A DNA stretch of 64,000 nt from Gracilibacter sp. BRH_c7a. Its GTDB lineage: Bacteria > Bacillota > Desulfitobacteriia > Desulfitobacteriales > Syntrophobotulaceae. The stretch covers positions 1-64,000 of the forward strand of contig LOEZ01000082.1 of the NCBI GenBank assembly GCA_001516055.1. The letters are read 5' to 3'. The translations under genes were made by a program, and so were the position numbers. Numbering within the stretch: position 1 is the first letter of the stretch; each line of letters opens with the position of its first letter. Positions 8,141-16,000 of this stretch are shown one piece after another. Under the pieces are notes generated by a model that had not been told where the DNA came from, ran no database searches, and saw only the letters and a program-made list of their open reading frames with translations.

Positions 8141-8767
8141 ATGATTAACAAAAAAGTGCTGATTAGCGCAGGCTTATCTTTGCTAATGGTTGTCGGGGCT
8201 ATAGCAGTTTCAGGTAGCAGTGTTTACGCTGAGGAAACAGAGAATAACCTATCAGCAAAATTCAGGGGAATAAACGCTGGGTTCATGAGTTTAAAGGAAG
8301 GAGCACATAAGCCAGCTTTCCAGGAAAAAATAAAAATTCAACTAGCTGAACTGGTAAGCAATGGTACACTTACACAAACTGAAGCAGACAAAGTAGTAGA
8401 ATATTATAGGAACTATACTAAACCTAATAGCACCGACGAAAAGATCAAACCTATCGACCAAATTGTTAAAGATGGAGTACTTACTCAAGCGAAAGCGGAT
8501 GCCATAGTAACAATATTATCGGCAAAACATCTAAGATCAAAAGGAGAAATTCATCGGGAAAAGAATAATTTGGCAGATCTGGTGAGTGACGGAACACTGT
8601 CCCAGACGGAGGCTGATAAGATCAAAGAATATCTCAAGGAGTATCGTTCCAGAAAGGATATTACTAGTGGAGAAAAGATGAGTCCTATTGAGCAAATGGT
8701 TAAAGATGGAGTAATTACACAAGAAAAAGCTGATGAGATATTTTCTTTCATGAAACAAAAAATATAA
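8141..8767 (+). CDS. Secreted protein with four helical repeats
   Basis: 208 residues with a signal peptide (cleavage likely after SSVYA, residue ~30). The mature part carries four copies of a ~22-residue unit in alternating flavours: LAELVSNGTLTQTEADKVVE, IDQIVKDGVLTQAKADAIVT, LADLVSDGTLSQTEADKIKE and IEQMVKDGVITQEKADEIFS. The copies show the repeat pattern of small exported helical proteins (YckD/DUF2680-like). The ATG follows AAAGGAGGGA. A long-armed dyad, TTGTGTCA near 8029 and TGACACAT near 8078, precedes it and could be an operator. A strong terminator follows at 8835. The role is unknown and likely in the envelope or spore coat. Confidence 0.7.
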   Translation: MINKKVLISAGLSLLMVVGAIAVSGSSVYAEETENNLSAKFRGINAGFMSLKEGAHKPAFQEKIKIQLAELVSNGTLTQTEADKVVEYYRNYTKPNSTDEKIKPIDQIVKDGVLTQAKADAIVTILSAKHLRSKGEIHREKNNLADLVSDGTLSQTEADKIKEYLKEYRSRKDITSGEKMSPIEQMVKDGVITQEKADEIFSFMKQKI

Positions 8768-8834
8768 TGAACCAACTTCAGAAACAAGTTAAGCAATGAA
8801 TGGTAAATATAGTTAATGAATAACTGATTAACCA

Positions 8835-8872
8835 AATAAGAAGTATCTGCGTAAAGCAGATGCTTCTTATTT
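8835..8872. terminator. Strong rho-independent terminator
   Basis: Near-perfect stem AATAAGAAGTATCTGC (8835-8850) with GCAGATGCTTCTTATT, loop gtaaa, followed by T/A. It ends the secreted-repeat-protein gene. Confidence 0.85.
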
Positions 8873-8923
8873 ATTAAAATAATATACTCTTTGAACCCAA
8901 CACGCGTTTTTTGCCGTCTTTTC

Positions 8924-8970
8924 ATTGATGTTTCAGCACAAATAAACAAAGCTTCATATATTTTCTATAA
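8924..8970 (+). promoter_or_regulatory. Conserved upstream element, copy A
   Basis: A ~47-bp stretch starting ATTGATGTTTCA and containing CACAAAT, AAAC, AAG and TTCA blocks. It closely matches 12455-12500 upstream of the HtrA gene. Here it lies about 125 nt before the FAD oxidase start. The remaining bases of the gap 8873-9092 show no gene. It is a candidate transcription-factor site shared by the two genes. Confidence 0.45.
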
Positions 8971-9092
8971 CCGATTCTTATGATTAAGAAGATAAAATAT
9001 CGGAATTTAAATTTCAAATATCAGGATAAAGAATCGTACGAATAAACTCTGTACAAACTATAAAGTAACCGTGCAGAAAGGACGTGACTACT

Positions 9093-12050
9093 TTGACTCA
9101 TCGACAGAGCGGTACACGACAAATGTTATACGATCTTAATCCTAAAGATCCACGCACTCCTGCTCAGAAGCATGAGGATTTACTCTCACTTCCTAAGACC
9201 TATCAAGACTTTTACCGGGAAGTAACCCGTTTCATTCCTTACCAGCGGGTCTTCATTGACCCTCTTTACACTCTGGGATTTGGGATTGATGCTAGTTTTT
9301 ATCGTTTGATCCCTAAGGTAGTTGTCAAAGTCATTAGCAATGAAGAAATGTCAGAGATTCTAAGAATCTCTCAAAAACTAAATTTGCCGGTTACCTTTCG
9401 TAGTGCGGGAACTAGTTTATCAGGGCAAGCATTGACTGATTCTGTCTTACTTATGGTCCAAGGTGCATGGAGGCACTATGAGGTTCATGAAGAAGGAAAA
9501 AGAATCACTCTCGAACCAGGTATTCTTGGTGTTGAAGCAAATCGCTACTTAAGGTCTTATCGACGAAAGATTGGCCCTGACCCAGCATCGATTGATCACT
9601 GCATGATTGGAGGAATCGCAGCCAATAATGCCAGTGGTATGTGTTGTGGTACTGCGGATAATAGTTACAAAACCGTAGAAGATATGCGTATTATTTTTGA
9701 TGATGGCACTATTCTGGATACAACGGATGCTACGTCTCGAAGTAATTTTCTTCAAAGCAAACCGGATCTTATCCGAGAGATAGAGAGCATTCGGGACGAA
9801 CTAAAGGCCGATTCAGAACTTACTTCCATGATTGAAAAGAAGTACAAAATTAAAAACACGACAGGCTATAGTATTAATGCCTTTGTTGATTTTGAGGATC
9901 CGATAGAAATCATTAAGCATGTTATGATCGGCTCGGAAGGGACTTTAGGGTTTATCTCTCAGATTACCTATAAAACCGTATTTGAACATGACCATAAAGC
10001 TTCTGCCTTAATAATTTATCCGGATATGGATCATGCCTGCCGCGCTGTTATGAAGCTGAATCGAGATTTAGTAGCTGCTGCCGAGATGATGGACCGAGTC
10101 TCCCTTAGAACCATGGAAGAGGAGCCAGGCATGCCTGACTATTTAAGAACTCTTTCAGAAGCAGCAACCGCACTCCTGGTGGAGGTTCGTGCTGAAAATA
10201 AGGAGATCCTTGAACAACGGATCAGGGAAGTAAAAGAACGGCTGGTGACAGTTCCAACAATTTTACCCATCGACTTTACAACTGTGAAATCTGAGTATGA
10301 AACCTTTTGGAAAATTCGTAAAGGAATTTTTCCGGCGGTGGGAGGAATCCGTGAACAGGGGACTGCGGTAATTATCGAGGATGTAGCTTTTCCCTTAGAA
10401 AGATTAGCTGAGGCCACGATAGACCTTAGAGATATTCTCAACAAATTTGGATACCATGATGCGATAATCTACGGGCATGCCCTTGATGGAAATTGGCACT
10501 TTATTTTTACCCAGAAGTTTGAGACGGATGAAGAAATTAGTCAGTATAAAGGATTGATGAACGAAGTTAATGAACTTGTTGTCAATAAATATAAAGGTTC
10601 CCTGAAAGCTGAACATGGAACCGGGCGGAATATGGCTCCGTTTGTAGAACTGGAATGGGGAAGTAAGACGTATCAGCTTATGAGACGGATTAAGTCTGCC
10701 TTTGATCCACATGGTCTATTAAATCCAGGTGTCATTATCAATGACAATAAAAATGTCTATCTGGAAGACTTGAAAATGATGCCTCAATCTCATGAAACGA
10801 TAGATCGGTGTACGAACTGCGGCTTCTGTCAAGATATCTGTCCGTCAAAAAATATAACCACTACTCCAAGGATGAGGATTATTCTTCAACGTGAAATTTC
10901 TTTTCTTAAACGGACTGGAAAAGAGCCTCACCGTTTAATGCGCTTGCTTAAAGATTATGACTATGCTGGTAATGCCACCTGTGCAACAGATGGACTCTGT
11001 GCTAAAGCTTGTCCGCTTTCCATTAATACCGGAGACAATTCTAAATATCTTCGTTCTCAGGCAATTACTCCGACTTCCCGCACTATTGCCAGAAGTCTGT
11101 CAAAAAATATGAATGGGGTAACGGCCTTTATGCGGTTTGGACTCGGTGCAGTCGATGCAGCTCATTCAATCTTTGGAAATCGAGTAATGAATTCGCTTGC
11201 AACGAAGGCACACTTTGTAACCAAGAATCGGATTCCCCTATGGAATCATTGGATGCCCGGTCGAGGTTCCAGTCCAAAGAATCAAACGAGCTCTCCAATT
11301 CGAAGTTTAAATTCGTCTGCGGCTACAACTGGCGGAGAACCCTTAAAGGTAGTCTATTTTCCAAGCTGTATCAGCCGTTCTATGGGCCCCGCTCGGAAGG
11401 ATAAGGATCAAAGACCTCTTCACGAAGTGATGCTTTCTATCCTGACTAAAGCCGGATATGAAGTAATCTACCCACCGGACATGGATAAACTGTGTTGTGG
11501 TATGCCTTGGGAAAGTAAAGGATTCTTTGAGATTGCTGATGAGAAAAATGCGGAACTGGAGAAAGTACTAGTTAAAGCTAGTGAAAATGGAAAGTATCCT
11601 ATTCTCTGCGATACCAGCCCATGTCTTTATCGCATGAAGGGTGCTTTTAAATCGGAGATTAAACTCCACGATTCCGTAGAGTTTACCAACGATTTCTTGC
11701 TGGAACGCTTACAGTTCAAAAAGATTCCCGAGACGGTAGCTGTGCACGTGACCTGTAGTTCAGTTAAAATGCATATCAGCGATAAATTTAAAACGGTAGC
11801 AGAAACCTGCGCTGAAAAGGTTATTATGCCTGATGATGTACATTGTTGTGGATTTGCAGGGGATAAGGGATTCTCTTACCCTGAATTGAATCGTTCCGCC
11901 TTAGCCGGTCTTAAACCTTCACTCCCTGAGGATTGCACTTCGGGGTATTCTAATAGCAGAACGTGCGAAATCGGGCTTTCCTTGAACAGTGGGATAAGCT
12001 ATCAATCCCTAATGTATCTTGTGGATCGTTCTTCATCTCCACTTCATTAA
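9093..12050 (+). CDS. FAD-linked oxidase fused to 4Fe-4S and CCG (heterodisulfide-type) domains, D-lactate/2-hydroxyacid dehydrogenase-like
   Basis: About 985 residues in one chain. Residues ~60-270 form a PCMH-type FAD-binding domain (LPVTFRSAGTSLSGQALTDS, DPASIDHCMIGGIAANNASG). Residues ~270-550 form the GlcD-type C-terminal domain (GSEGTLGFISQ, YGHALDGNWHF, HGTGRN). A ferredoxin segment follows with CTNCGFCQDICP and a second Cys set CATDGLCAKACP. The last third is a GlpC/HdrB-like pair of Cys-rich repeats (KLCCGMPW, DVHCCGFAG). Family members oxidise D-2-hydroxy acids such as D-lactate or 2-hydroxyglutarate and pass electrons to quinone or another carrier. The start is TTG 9093 with AGAAAGGA upstream; a GTG at 9084 is too close to that site. 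It is monocistronic as far as visible. Confidence 0.85.
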   Translation: MTHRQSGTRQMLYDLNPKDPRTPAQKHEDLLSLPKTYQDFYREVTRFIPYQRVFIDPLYTLGFGIDASFYRLIPKVVVKVISNEEMSEILRISQKLNLPVTFRSAGTSLSGQALTDSVLLMVQGAWRHYEVHEEGKRITLEPGILGVEANRYLRSYRRKIGPDPASIDHCMIGGIAANNASGMCCGTADNSYKTVEDMRIIFDDGTILDTTDATSRSNFLQSKPDLIREIESIRDELKADSELTSMIEKKYKIKNTTGYSINAFVDFEDPIEIIKHVMIGSEGTLGFISQITYKTVFEHDHKASALIIYPDMDHACRAVMKLNRDLVAAAEMMDRVSLRTMEEEPGMPDYLRTLSEAATALLVEVRAENKEILEQRIREVKERLVTVPTILPIDFTTVKSEYETFWKIRKGIFPAVGGIREQGTAVIIEDVAFPLERLAEATIDLRDILNKFGYHDAIIYGHALDGNWHFIFTQKFETDEEISQYKGLMNEVNELVVNKYKGSLKAEHGTGRNMAPFVELEWGSKTYQLMRRIKSAFDPHGLLNPGVIINDNKNVYLEDLKMMPQSHETIDRCTNCGFCQDICPSKNITTTPRMRIILQREISFLKRTGKEPHRLMRLLKDYDYAGNATCATDGLCAKACPLSINTGDNSKYLRSQAITPTSRTIARSLSKNMNGVTAFMRFGLGAVDAAHSIFGNRVMNSLATKAHFVTKNRIPLWNHWMPGRGSSPKNQTSSPIRSLNSSAATTGGEPLKVVYFPSCISRSMGPARKDKDQRPLHEVMLSILTKAGYEVIYPPDMDKLCCGMPWESKGFFEIADEKNAELEKVLVKASENGKYPILCDTSPCLYRMKGAFKSEIKLHDSVEFTNDFLLERLQFKKIPETVAVHVTCSSVKMHISDKFKTVAETCAEKVIMPDDVHCCGFAGDKGFSYPELNRSALAGLKPSLPEDCTSGYSNSRTCEIGLSLNSGISYQSLMYLVDRSSSPLH

Positions 12051-12190
12051 TATTCATATATTTTTACAATGGACAATATTAGAATGCGTAAGGACGGTAA
12101 GCGAGAATGAAATTCGCTGTATTAGTAAGATTGATTTTAAAAATATAATCGTAATTTGTAGAAATTTAAGATATATAGTCTAAAAAACAC

Positions 12191-12219
12191 TTGTAAATTA
12201 AATCACAAGCAGGTATAAT
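12191..12219 (+). promoter_or_regulatory. Strong sigma-A-type promoter of a 22-codon gene
   Basis: TTGTAA (12191-12196), exactly 17 nt, TATAAT (12214-12219). It stands in the 550-bp gap between the FAD oxidase and htrA. The stretch 12051-12190 before it holds only a weak hairpin near 12100. Confidence 0.75.
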
Positions 12220-12259
12220 TTTGATATAGCCAGAAAAAAATCAAGGGGGGTTAGAGTCA

Positions 12260-12328
12260 ATGTCTATGGGAGAAGCTATGCATCAGGCTTTAAGTAATGC
12301 CTGGACGACCAGAAAGATTAAAAAATAG
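12260..12328 (+). CDS. Very small ORF, 22 aa, in its own transcription unit
   Basis: ATG at 12260 follows AAGGGGGG (12243-12250) at a plausible distance, and the frame ends at TAG 12326-12328. The peptide starts MSMGEAMHQALSNAWTTRKI and ends with two more Lys; it is amphipathic with a basic end. A perfect promoter lies just upstream and a terminator just downstream, so this is a complete mini-gene. It may be a peptide gene, or the transcript may act as a small RNA. No family was recognised. Confidence 0.5.
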   Translation: MSMGEAMHQALSNAWTTRKIKK

Positions 12329-12348
12329 TATCTAAAATGTGATTTCAT

Positions 12349-12377
12349 AAAAAGTACGTTGTTTAACGTACTTTTTT
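12349..12377 (+). terminator. Rho-independent terminator of the 22-codon gene
   Basis: Stem AAAGTACGTT (12351-12360) with AACGTACTTT (12365-12374), loop gttt, followed by further T. Confidence 0.85.
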
Positions 12378-12454
12378 AATTTTTAGACTGAATTTCCATA
12401 AATCTTATTTGGTAATAAAAAGCAAAAGGCATCTACCATGATTGTAAAATTTAT

Positions 12455-12500
12455 ATTGATGTTTCACACAAATGTAAACGAAGATTCACATATTTGTCAT
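12455..12500 (+). promoter_or_regulatory. Conserved upstream element, copy B
   Basis: ATTGATGTTTCACACAAATG and the following AAAC-AAG-TTCA-ATATTT blocks align with 8924-8970 with two small gaps and roughly 80 percent identity by eye. It lies about 100 nt before htrA. HtrA-type proteases are classically controlled by envelope-stress two-component systems, so a response-regulator site is a reasonable reading. Confidence 0.45.
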
Positions 12501-12602
12501 AATTAACATTTAAACTAAGGCCATCGGGGAAAATACAGAGGGAAGATCTAGTAGTGATTAAAATTAAAAAATAAGTACTTATTCTTATGAGGGAGGTAAG
12601 AA

Positions 12603-13721
12603 ATGAAGAAAAGAAGCATGATAGGGTTAATGGTATTAACAATTGTAATGTCAGGCTTGTTTAGTTATGGTGGGACATATCTAGCAAACGAATTAAATGG
12701 CAAGACATCATTTGAAAATGATGTTAATGCTACTATACAGAATGTCAGTACTTCAAGCACATCAGATACTCTTACCAAATTAGCAAATATTGAAAACGAA
12801 GCTTATGATTTATCCATCACAGAGATTGCAGAGCTGAATGGAGACAGTGTTGTGGAAATTACGTCTGAGATTGTATCCACAGGAGGAAGACTAAGGCAGT
12901 ATGTATCAGAGGGTGCAGGTAGTGGTGTAATTATAAAAAATGATGGATATATAGTAACAAACAATCACGTTATTGAAGGTGCTAACAAAATCACAGTAAG
13001 ACTGAAGAACGGAGAAGAATATCCAGCAGCCCTGATAGGGAAAGATGCGAAGACCGATATTGCTGTCTTAAAAATCGAAGCAAGCAATTTGAAATCAGCC
13101 ATATTAGGTGACTCAAGCAAATTGACGATAGGTGAGCTAGCTGTGGCTATCGGTAATCCCTTAGGCGAACTTGGTGGAACGGTTACGGAAGGAATTATTT
13201 CCGCCCTTGACCGAGATATAGAAATTGATGGTCAAAGCATGAAATTATTACAGACGTCAGCAGCGATTAACCCTGGAAATTCTGGTGGTGGTCTCTTTAA
13301 CTCTTCCGGTGAGCTTATCGGCATTGTCAATGCTAAGTCCAGTGGGTCAGGCATAGAAGGGTTAGGATTTGCTATTCCAATCAATAGTGCTAAACCAATT
13401 ATCGATCAAATAATAAGCTATGGATATGTTCAAGGTAGAATTCAGCTGGGTATAACTATGGTTGACATTACGAATTCAGGAACAGCAATAATGTATAGAG
13501 TTTCAAAAACAGGTGTTTACGTAATAGATGTAACAAAGCAAAACGGATTTCAACCCGGTGATCGAATCGTTAGTATAAACGGTGCTGAAATAACTTCAGC
13601 AGGCGAAGTTAAATCAATGATTGATAGCTTAAGCGTGGGACAAGTAGTTGAATTTGCAGTCGAGAGAAATAACCATATCCTTACACTTAACATAACACTA
13701 GAGGAAGCTAAAGGGTTATAG
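12603..13721 (+). CDS. htrA: HtrA/DegP-type serine protease with PDZ domain
   Basis: 372 residues: an uncleaved N-terminal signal anchor (residues 5-28), a Ser/Thr-rich linker, a trypsin-like domain with catalytic His122 (NNHVIEGA), Asp152 (KTDIAVLKI) and Ser227 (INPGNSGGGLF), and one C-terminal PDZ domain (from ~residue 275; GFQPGDRIVSINGAEI). It degrades or refolds damaged exported proteins outside the membrane. The ATG follows GAGGGAGGTAAG. The upstream conserved element at 12455 may mediate stress control. A strong terminator follows. The protein length is normal for the Firmicute family. Confidence 0.9.
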   Translation: MKKRSMIGLMVLTIVMSGLFSYGGTYLANELNGKTSFENDVNATIQNVSTSSTSDTLTKLANIENEAYDLSITEIAELNGDSVVEITSEIVSTGGRLRQYVSEGAGSGVIIKNDGYIVTNNHVIEGANKITVRLKNGEEYPAALIGKDAKTDIAVLKIEASNLKSAILGDSSKLTIGELAVAIGNPLGELGGTVTEGIISALDRDIEIDGQSMKLLQTSAAINPGNSGGGLFNSSGELIGIVNAKSSGSGIEGLGFAIPINSAKPIIDQIISYGYVQGRIQLGITMVDITNSGTAIMYRVSKTGVYVIDVTKQNGFQPGDRIVSINGAEITSAGEVKSMIDSLSVGQVVEFAVERNNHILTLNITLEEAKGL

Positions 13722-13769
13722 TGTCTGAGAATTCTTGCAACTTCATATCCAGCTCGAATTAATAAAAAG

Positions 13770-13815
13770 TTACAACCAGTGGTTCCGGGTAATTCCGAAA
13801 ACACTGGTTGTAAAA
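13770..13815 (+). terminator. Rho-independent terminator after htrA
   Basis: A 12-bp perfect stem TTACAACCAGTG (13770-13781) with CACTGGTTGTAA (13802-13813), with a 20-nt loop, then A/T sequence. Confidence 0.7.
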
Positions 13816-13911
13816 ACATTATAATTTACTTTCAAGCACCTTATTCAAATCTAAAATTTCCATCCAGAGATTCTATTGTAATTGGTATGGTGATACGTAA
13901 GTTAACTAAGT

Positions 13912-14034
13912 CTAGTAATCGATTATTGCTTTCCCCCAAACTGACTTTAGTATCTGGAAAATAGAAACAGAGGTAACTACGAAGCAACCTAGCAGGAGAC
14001 TACCAATCATGATGGCAGGTATCCATATTAACAT
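13912..14034 (-). CDS. Small membrane protein, 40 aa, divergent from sodium symporter
   Basis: On the minus strand an ATG (14032-14034) follows GGAGTG. The product begins MLIWIPAIMIGSLLLGCFVV and ends ILKSVWGKAIIDY: one hydrophobic helix with a Cys and a short amphipathic tail. It is transcribed away from the symporter gene, with the repeat-rich region 14096-14238 between them. Small single-helix proteins often accompany sodium/solute symporters, but this one was not recognised. Confidence 0.5.
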   Translation of the reverse strand: MLIWIPAIMIGSLLLGCFVVTSVSIFQILKSVWGKAIIDY

Positions 14035-14095
14035 ATTAATCACTCCTATTTGATATATAATTTTTTGGTTAACCTTGCTGGATAAACTTTAACTT

Positions 14096-14117
14096 TAATT
14101 AAACTATATTTCACAAG
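14096..14117. repeat. Direct repeat in symporter leader, copy 1
   Basis: TAATTAAACTATATTTCACA plus AG. It is identical to 14217-14238, exactly 121 bp away. A degenerate third copy, TTTAAAATTTCACAAG, lies between them at 14163-14178. The first two copies (14096 and 14163) are each followed by a GCTTGGA block. Confidence 0.8.
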
Positions 14118-14216
14118 GTAACGGATTGCTTGGAAGAAAAGTTCTTTGCCACACACTTTTTGTTTAAAATTTCACAAGAAGGTGTGTGCTTGGATAACTT
14201 ACTTGTAAATCTAATC

Positions 14217-14238
14217 TAATTAAACTATATTTCACAAG
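14217..14238. repeat. Direct repeat in symporter leader, copy 2
   Basis: A 22-bp perfect match to 14096-14117. It lies about 100 nt before the symporter start codon. Repeated, helix-phased blocks suggest regulator binding sites or repeated RNA folds. A 9-codon ORF behind AAGGAGGA begins at 14265. Confidence 0.75.
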
Positions 14239-14338
14239 AAAGTTCAAGGAGGAGTTAGGTCAATATGCTAGCATTTTTTTTGACATTAAGATAATATATA
14301 TTTTATGATTCATTTTAATAATCACAAGGAGTGAGAAA

Positions 14339-15871
14339 ATGTCAGATGTAATTATTCATGCAATTGTATTAGGGCTTTATTTAGTCGGAATGTTGGGCAT
14401 TGGAGTTTACTTTTACAAAAGAAGTAAAAGTCAGAGCGATTATTTTTTGGGCGGTAGAAATTTGAATGTCTGGGTAACCTCAATGAGTGCTCAGGCTTCG
14501 GATATGAGCGGTTGGTTACTTATGGGATTGCCGGGGACAGCGTTTATACTGACTCAAAATAACGGCATGGCAGAGGCCTTTTGGACCGCTTTCGGATTGG
14601 CAATAGGAACTTATCTCAATTGGCTAATATTGGCCAAGAGATTTAGAAAATACTCAGAGTACTCTAATAATTCGATTACGATACCCACCTATTTTGAAAA
14701 CAGATTTAGGGATAAAACACATCTAATTAGAATGATATCAGCAGTTTTTATTATTATTTTCTTTTTGATTTATACTGCTGCTCAATTTTCGGCCGGGGCT
14801 AAGCTTTTTAATGCTGTGTTTGGGCTGGATTATACATTGGCACTCTTAATAGGCGCAATTGTAATCGTCTCCTATACATTTTTGGGAGGCTTCTTAGCTG
14901 TTTGTTGGTCTGATCTAATTCAAGGAACTCTGATGTTCTTTGCTCTAATTATTCTACCAGTGATTGCTATGATTAAATTAGGTGGCAGCGAAGAGACGTT
15001 CAATCTTGCTGCTTCTCTTGCAAATATCCCTGATGGGTTTGGAGTAACAGAATGGATGGGAATCGGCAGTATGGGAGTATTAGGCATAATATCCATTGCG
15101 GCCTGGGGACTTGGATACTTTGGTCAGCCTCACATCCTCTCCAGATTTATGGGGATTAAGCATTCAAAAGATATTAAGCCTGCTAGAAGAATTGCTATGG
15201 TATGGGTAATTATAACTCTTGGTGCTGCTGTACTGCTCGGCGTAATTGGCAAGGCCTACATGTCGACGATTGTGACACCGGAAGCACTCAGTGCCATGGA
15301 TGGGGAAAAGATATTTATTTATATGGTTCAGAATCTCTTAAATGGCCCTGGTTTTGCAATAATAGCCGGATTACTGTTAACTGCAATTTTAGCTGCTATT
15401 ATGAGTACTGCCGATTCGCAACTGCTTGTAACATCTTCTGCAATATCAGAAGATATATGTAAAACTATTTTTAGATCTAAGATAAATGATAAACAGTTGG
15501 TTTGGATTAGCCGTAGCAGCGTTTTAGTTATTGCAATTATTGCTGTATTTATCGCCAGTGATCCGAACAGTTCTGTTTTTGACTTAGTGGCTTATGCCTG
15601 GGCTGGATTTGGAGCAGCTTTTGGACCTGCGATACTCATGTCATTGTATTGGAAAAGGATGAACTGGCAAGGGGCACTGGCAGGAATATTATCTGGGGGG
15701 ATCTCCGTAATCATATGGAGGAATTTAGTGAAACCATATTTTAACCTTTACGAGATTCTGCCAGCTTTTATAATCTCTGTTTGTCTTATTGTTATAGTTA
15801 GTCTGCTAACAAGTAAGCCTTCTTCAGAGATAGAAGAAGAGTATGATGCAGTCATAAAATCAGATATTTAA
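14339..15871 (+). CDS. putP: Sodium/proline (SSS family) symporter
   Basis: A 510-residue polytopic membrane protein with the SSS-family signature. It shows the N-terminal YLVGMLGIGVYFYKRSKSQSDYFLGGR region, MSAQASDMSGWLLMGLPG in helix 2, the cytoplasmic WLILAKRFRKYSE segment and the sodium-site helix LLLTAILAAIMSTADSQLLV. This is the arrangement of PutP, which imports proline with sodium. The ATG lies behind AAGGAGTG. The upstream region carries three related direct repeats and divides it from a divergent small membrane protein. A strong terminator follows, so it is monocistronic. Proline as substrate follows from overall resemblance and is not proven. Confidence 0.85.
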   Translation: MSDVIIHAIVLGLYLVGMLGIGVYFYKRSKSQSDYFLGGRNLNVWVTSMSAQASDMSGWLLMGLPGTAFILTQNNGMAEAFWTAFGLAIGTYLNWLILAKRFRKYSEYSNNSITIPTYFENRFRDKTHLIRMISAVFIIIFFLIYTAAQFSAGAKLFNAVFGLDYTLALLIGAIVIVSYTFLGGFLAVCWSDLIQGTLMFFALIILPVIAMIKLGGSEETFNLAASLANIPDGFGVTEWMGIGSMGVLGIISIAAWGLGYFGQPHILSRFMGIKHSKDIKPARRIAMVWVIITLGAAVLLGVIGKAYMSTIVTPEALSAMDGEKIFIYMVQNLLNGPGFAIIAGLLLTAILAAIMSTADSQLLVTSSAISEDICKTIFRSKINDKQLVWISRSSVLVIAIIAVFIASDPNSSVFDLVAYAWAGFGAAFGPAILMSLYWKRMNWQGALAGILSGGISVIIWRNLVKPYFNLYEILPAFIISVCLIVIVSLLTSKPSSEIEEEYDAVIKSDI

Positions 15872-15894
15872 GAAGAAGGCTATTAGGTAATATT

Positions 15895-15940
15895 AATAAG
15901 ATGGAAGCACGATTTTGGTAAGTGAGTCCATCTTATTGTT
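15895..15940 (+). terminator. Rho-independent terminator
   Basis: Perfect 11-bp stem AATAAGATGGA (15895-15905) with TCCATCTTATT (15927-15937), then GTTTT. Confidence 0.8.
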
Positions 15941-16000
15941 TTCGCATGTAGTATAATATAATGTAGTTCTAACCATTACATAAAGGATGGGGTTTATTTA

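Noticed and set aside
14265-14294. 9-codon ORF with AAGGAGGA as a separate gene
   Set aside because: Too short to support a product; mentioned only as part of the symporter leader.
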